Source: Elusimicrobia bacterium GWD2_63_28
GTDB lineage: Bacteria > Elusimicrobiota > Elusimicrobia > Elusimicrobiales > UBA9959
Reading direction: 5' to 3'
DNA length: 64,000 nt
Assembly: GCA_001799895.1 (NCBI GenBank)
Contig: MGUI01000065.1
Coordinates: forward strand, 62,001-126,000
This document shows positions 61,097 through 64,000 of this stretch, in pieces; within the stretch, counting starts at the first letter, position 1, and each line of letters opens with the position of its first letter. The notes below the pieces were generated by a model. That model ran no database searches. It worked only from the letters and a program-made list of their open reading frames with translations, and was not told the origin of the DNA. The position numbers and the translations under genes are program-made.

Positions 61097-64000
61097 TGAA
61101 AAACAAATACAGGCTCGCACTTTTACTGACCGCGGCCGGGCTGATGGCCGCGACGGCGGCGCTTGGCGCGCTCTGGACTTTCGACCAGCTAAAGAAGGAC
61201 GCCGGCGCGCGCAAACGCACCTTTGTTGTAATGGACAGCGCGAACAAGCTGATGTCCGCCCTGATAGACGCGGAGACCGGCCAGCGGGGCTACTTATTGA
61301 CCGGGAACAAAGTTTTTCTGGAACCGTATTTATCTGCGCGCGGCGTCATCAGCGGCCACAAGGAAGAATTGCGGGCTCTTGCCTTAAGCGACGAAGCCCA
61401 TAAACACCTGAACGCGGTCTTCCCGTTAATAGACGCCAAAATGGCGGAAATGGATAATCTCATCGAACTGCGCCAAAAGAATGCCGCGGCCGCCATACTG
61501 GGGATCCTGAAAAGCGGCCGGGGCAAGCGGTCTATGGACGCTGTCCGCTCCGAGCTCAACGCCTTCCTCCTGCTTGCGAAGGGCGGCCTGGCACAGCACG
61601 ACGAGGATTTCCACTCGAACCTCCGCCGCCTGTTCGCCATCATCGTCGCCGCCAGCCTGCTCCTGCTGCTGCTCGCTGTCGCCTCGGCCTATTACATAGA
61701 CAGGGAAACACGGCAGGGCCTTAAAGACCTGGTCCACCTCGAAACGCGGCATTTGCTCGAGGTCCAGGAGGTCACGAATAAGGAGCTGGAGCTGTCCAAC
61801 AGCACCCTGCAGGTCAGCGAAGAAAAGCTCTCCGTCACCCTCAGATCCATCGGCGACGCCGTAATGGCCACCGACGCGCAGGGGCGCATCACGCTCCTCA
61901 ACCCCCTCGCGGAACGGCTCACCGGCTGGACGCAGGCGGAAGCGAAAGGGCGCCCGGTACAGGAAATCTTCAATATCGTTAACGAAGCGACCCGCAAACC
62001 GGCAGAGAACCCGATACAGGAAACCCTGGCGCACGGTACTACGCACCTCCTGGTGAACCACATCATACTTATAGCGCGCTCCGGCAGCGAAAGGGCCATC
62101 GCCGACAGCTGCGCGCCGATACGCAACCGCGCCGGCGCGGTGGTCGGCGCCGTCATGGTGTTCCGGGACGTCACCGATAAAAAAGAGATAGAGCATGGGC
62201 TGGAGAAGACCCGCCGCGAGCTTGAGGTCATTAAGAAGACCGCGGATGAAGCCAGCGAATACGCCGACAGCATCATCAACACCGTGCGCGAGCCACTGAT
62301 CTCGCTGAACCAGGACCTCCGGGTGGTCTCGGCCAGCCGCTCCTTCTACGAAGTCTTCAAGGTGAACCCCAAGGAGACCGTAGGGCAGCTGATCTACGAC
62401 CTGGGCAACAAACAGTGGGATATCCCCAAGCTCCGGGAGCTGCTGGAAACCATACTCCCCCAGAAAGCGACCTTCGATAATTACGAGGTCGAACACGATT
62501 TCGCCGACATAGGCCGCCGCACGATGCTCCTGAACGCCCGGCAGATACAGAGAGTCTCGGGAAAAGAGCGGATCATCCTCCTGGCCATCGAGGACATCAC
62601 CGCGCGCAGGGAGATAGAGAACGGGCTGGAAAAAGCCCGTAAAGAGCTGGCCGCCACCAAGATCTCCGAAGACGCGGTCCGCGAGTACTCCGAGAGCATC
62701 ATCAATACCGTGCGCGAACCGCTGATCTCGCTGGACCAGGACCTGAGGGTGGTCTCGGCCAGCCGCTCCTTCTATGAAGTCTTCAGGGTCAACCCCAAAG
62801 AGACCGTAGGCCAGCTGATCTACGACCTGGGCAACAAGCAGTGGGATATCCCGAAGCTCCGGGAACTGCTGGAGAACATCCTGCCCCAGAAGGCGACCTT
62901 CGACAACTACGAGGTCGCGCACGACTTCGCCGACATAGGCCGCCGCATCATGCTGCTGAACGCCCGGCAGATACAGCGGGCGTCGGGGAAAGAGCGGATC
63001 ATCCTGCTCGCCATCGAGGATATCACCGAGCGCAGGGAGATAGAGGACGGGCTGGAAAAAGCCCGCAAAGAACTGGCGGCCACCAAGATCTCCGAAGACG
63101 CCGCCCGCGAATACTCCGACAGCATCATCAATACCGTGCGCGAACCGCTGATCTCCCTCGACCAGGACCTGCGGGTCGTTTCGGCCAGCCGCTCGTTCTA
63201 TGAAGTCTTCAAGGTTAATCCTGAAGAAACGGTGGGCCAGCTTATCTACGACCTGGGCAATAAGCAATGGGACATACCGAAGCTCCGGGAGCTGCTCGAA
63301 AACATCCTCCCCCAAAAGGCGACCTTCGACAACTACGAGGTCGAACACGATTTCGCCGACATCGGCCGCCGCATCATGCTGCTGAACGCCCGGCAGATAC
63401 AGAGGGCGTCGGGAAAAGAAAGGATCATCCTGCTTTCCATCGAGGACATAACGGCGCGCAGCCGCTTCGAGACCGAGCTGCGCCAGGCCAAGGAAGCGGC
63501 GGAGGTGGCGAACCGCTCCAAAAGCGCCTTCCTCGCGAACATGTCCCACGAGATCCGGACCCCCATGAACGCCATACTCGGGTTTTCCCAGCTGCTGCGG
63601 CGCGACCCGGAAGCCACGCCCAGGCAGAGGCAGCAGATCGAAACCATTAACCGCAGCGGGGAGCACCTGCTGTCGCTTATCAACGATATCCTGGAGATGG
63701 CGAAGGCGGAAGCCGGCCGCACGACGCTGAACCCGGCGGTCTTCGACCTGCGCGCTTTGATCGGGGACGTCGAAAAAATGCTCCAGCAGAGGGCCGAAAC
63801 CAAAGGCCTGCGGCTGGAGGTGGAACAAACCAAAGACTTGCCGCGCTTCGTTATGGGCGACGAAGGCAAACTGCGGCAGATACTGCTTAACCTGCTAAGC
63901 AACGCTTTAAAATTCACCGTAAAGGGCTCTGTCATACTGCGCCTAGGCGCCCTGCCGGCCGCCGGGAAGGACTTCCGGCTGACGGCGGAGATAGAGGACA
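61096..64000 (+). CDS. CHASE3-multi-PAS sensor histidine kinase, 3' end outside window
   Basis: 968 codons lie in the window. One membrane helix (about 8-28), a CHASE3 extracytoplasmic domain (LIDAETGQRGYLLTGNKVFLEPYL), a second helix (about 180-195), a PAS (SIGDAVMATDAQGRITLLNPLAERLTGW), then three near-identical PAS units, and HisKA with SAFLANMSHEIRTPMNAILGFSQLL. The HATPase domain has its N box (LRQILLNLLSNALKF) and is then cut by the edge, so a C-terminal receiver cannot be excluded. Encoded directly after the AI-2E gene, whose substrate it might sense. Confidence 0.92.
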   Translation, partial: MKNKYRLALLLTAAGLMAATAALGALWTFDQLKKDAGARKRTFVVMDSANKLMSALIDAETGQRGYLLTGNKVFLEPYLSARGVISGHKEELRALALSDEAHKHLNAVFPLIDAKMAEMDNLIELRQKNAAAAILGILKSGRGKRSMDAVRSELNAFLLLAKGGLAQHDEDFHSNLRRLFAIIVAASLLLLLLAVASAYYIDRETRQGLKDLVHLETRHLLEVQEVTNKELELSNSTLQVSEEKLSVTLRSIGDAVMATDAQGRITLLNPLAERLTGWTQAEAKGRPVQEIFNIVNEATRKPAENPIQETLAHGTTHLLVNHIILIARSGSERAIADSCAPIRNRAGAVVGAVMVFRDVTDKKEIEHGLEKTRRELEVIKKTADEASEYADSIINTVREPLISLNQDLRVVSASRSFYEVFKVNPKETVGQLIYDLGNKQWDIPKLRELLETILPQKATFDNYEVEHDFADIGRRTMLLNARQIQRVSGKERIILLAIEDITARREIENGLEKARKELAATKISEDAVREYSESIINTVREPLISLDQDLRVVSASRSFYEVFRVNPKETVGQLIYDLGNKQWDIPKLRELLENILPQKATFDNYEVAHDFADIGRRIMLLNARQIQRASGKERIILLAIEDITERREIEDGLEKARKELAATKISEDAAREYSDSIINTVREPLISLDQDLRVVSASRSFYEVFKVNPEETVGQLIYDLGNKQWDIPKLRELLENILPQKATFDNYEVEHDFADIGRRIMLLNARQIQRASGKERIILLSIEDITARSRFETELRQAKEAAEVANRSKSAFLANMSHEIRTPMNAILGFSQLLRRDPEATPRQRQQIETINRSGEHLLSLINDILEMAKAEAGRTTLNPAVFDLRALIGDVEKMLQQRAETKGLRLEVEQTKDLPRFVMGDEGKLRQILLNLLSNALKFTVKGSVILRLGALPAAGKDFRLTAEIED
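62185..63462 (+). repeat. Three tandem 426-bp PAS-coding repeats
   Basis: Units start at 62185, 62611 and 63037, each 142 codons long. Each encodes E-I-E-x-GLEK, then SIINTVREPLIS, SASRSFYEVF, QLIYDLGNKQWDIPKLRELLE and RQIQR-x-SGKERIILL. The units are nearly identical at the protein level and differ in DNA mostly by silent changes. Confidence 0.92.

Noticed and set aside
62185..63462. Tandem repeats as CRISPR or a mobile element
   Set aside because: The 426-bp units are in frame and encode PAS domains; there are no spacers or cas genes.

Overview
The window looks like a GC-rich (roughly 60-65 % by eye) chromosome segment from a diderm bacterium. Outer-membrane features support this: a phosphate porin, a second barrel protein, a PorV/PorQ-type protein, lipoprotein and Sec signals, and ApbE. 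The gene mix (PorV with FlgD-like C-terminal domains, exported TldD-like proteases, many GT-C membrane enzymes, two-component systems) reminds me of Elusimicrobiota, but that phylum call is inference. I see no phage, plasmid, IS transposase or CRISPR. Almost every gene is intact; only the two edge genes are cut by the window.

Layout. 1-10 kb: an AI-2E family permease cut by the left edge, a DUF6498 membrane protein, a secreted amidase, an S41 peptidase, recQ, a cytosolic TldE/TldD pair and a TauE/SafE permease. 10-17 kb: a CheY-like regulator, a GT-C enzyme, a stretch with a consensus promoter that probably makes a structured RNA almost free of A (12286-12661), a polysaccharide deacetylase and an exported TldD/TldE-like pair. 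17-22 kb: a tightly overlapping operon of Ycf46-type AAA ATPase, SDR-DUF2867, zinc-ribbon/scramblase-like protein and rhomboid. 22-26.5 kb: an AT-richer secretion cluster (FlgD-like protein, PorV-like barrel, propeller-C39-like protein, unknown secreted protein). 26.8-30.7 kb: tRNA-Arg(CCG), alaS and apbE.

30.7-49.6 kb is a phosphate island: pit with a DUF47 partner, pstCAB-phoU, a phosphate porin with pstS, phoBR and an NptA-type Na/Pi transporter. amt with a barrel protein, a NarL-type two-component pair, a radical SAM/SPASM protein and tilS are interspersed. Five promoters here carry 11-bp-spaced TTTAC-type direct repeats that read as Pho boxes, so the island appears to be one PhoB regulon. 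49.6-58.3 kb is a run of eight minus-strand genes (two GT-C type proteins, two diguanylate cyclases, SppA, a Yip1-like protein, NnrE, a receiver protein). 58.6-64 kb holds an unknown secreted protein, a small ORF, a second AI-2E permease and a large CHASE3-multi-PAS histidine kinase with three near-identical 426-bp PAS repeats, cut by the right edge.

Cross-cutting signals: many promoter-proximal genes have a TANNNT -10 box ending only 6-9 nt before the start codon, which implies leaderless mRNAs, while operon-internal genes use Shine-Dalgarno sites or stop/start overlaps. Two perfect inverted-repeat elements and one solo arm sharing a GGGGACG(C/T)TGAT end look like a small dispersed palindromic element family. 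One palindrome-plus-promoter module is shared by recQ and a small ORF 11 kb away.
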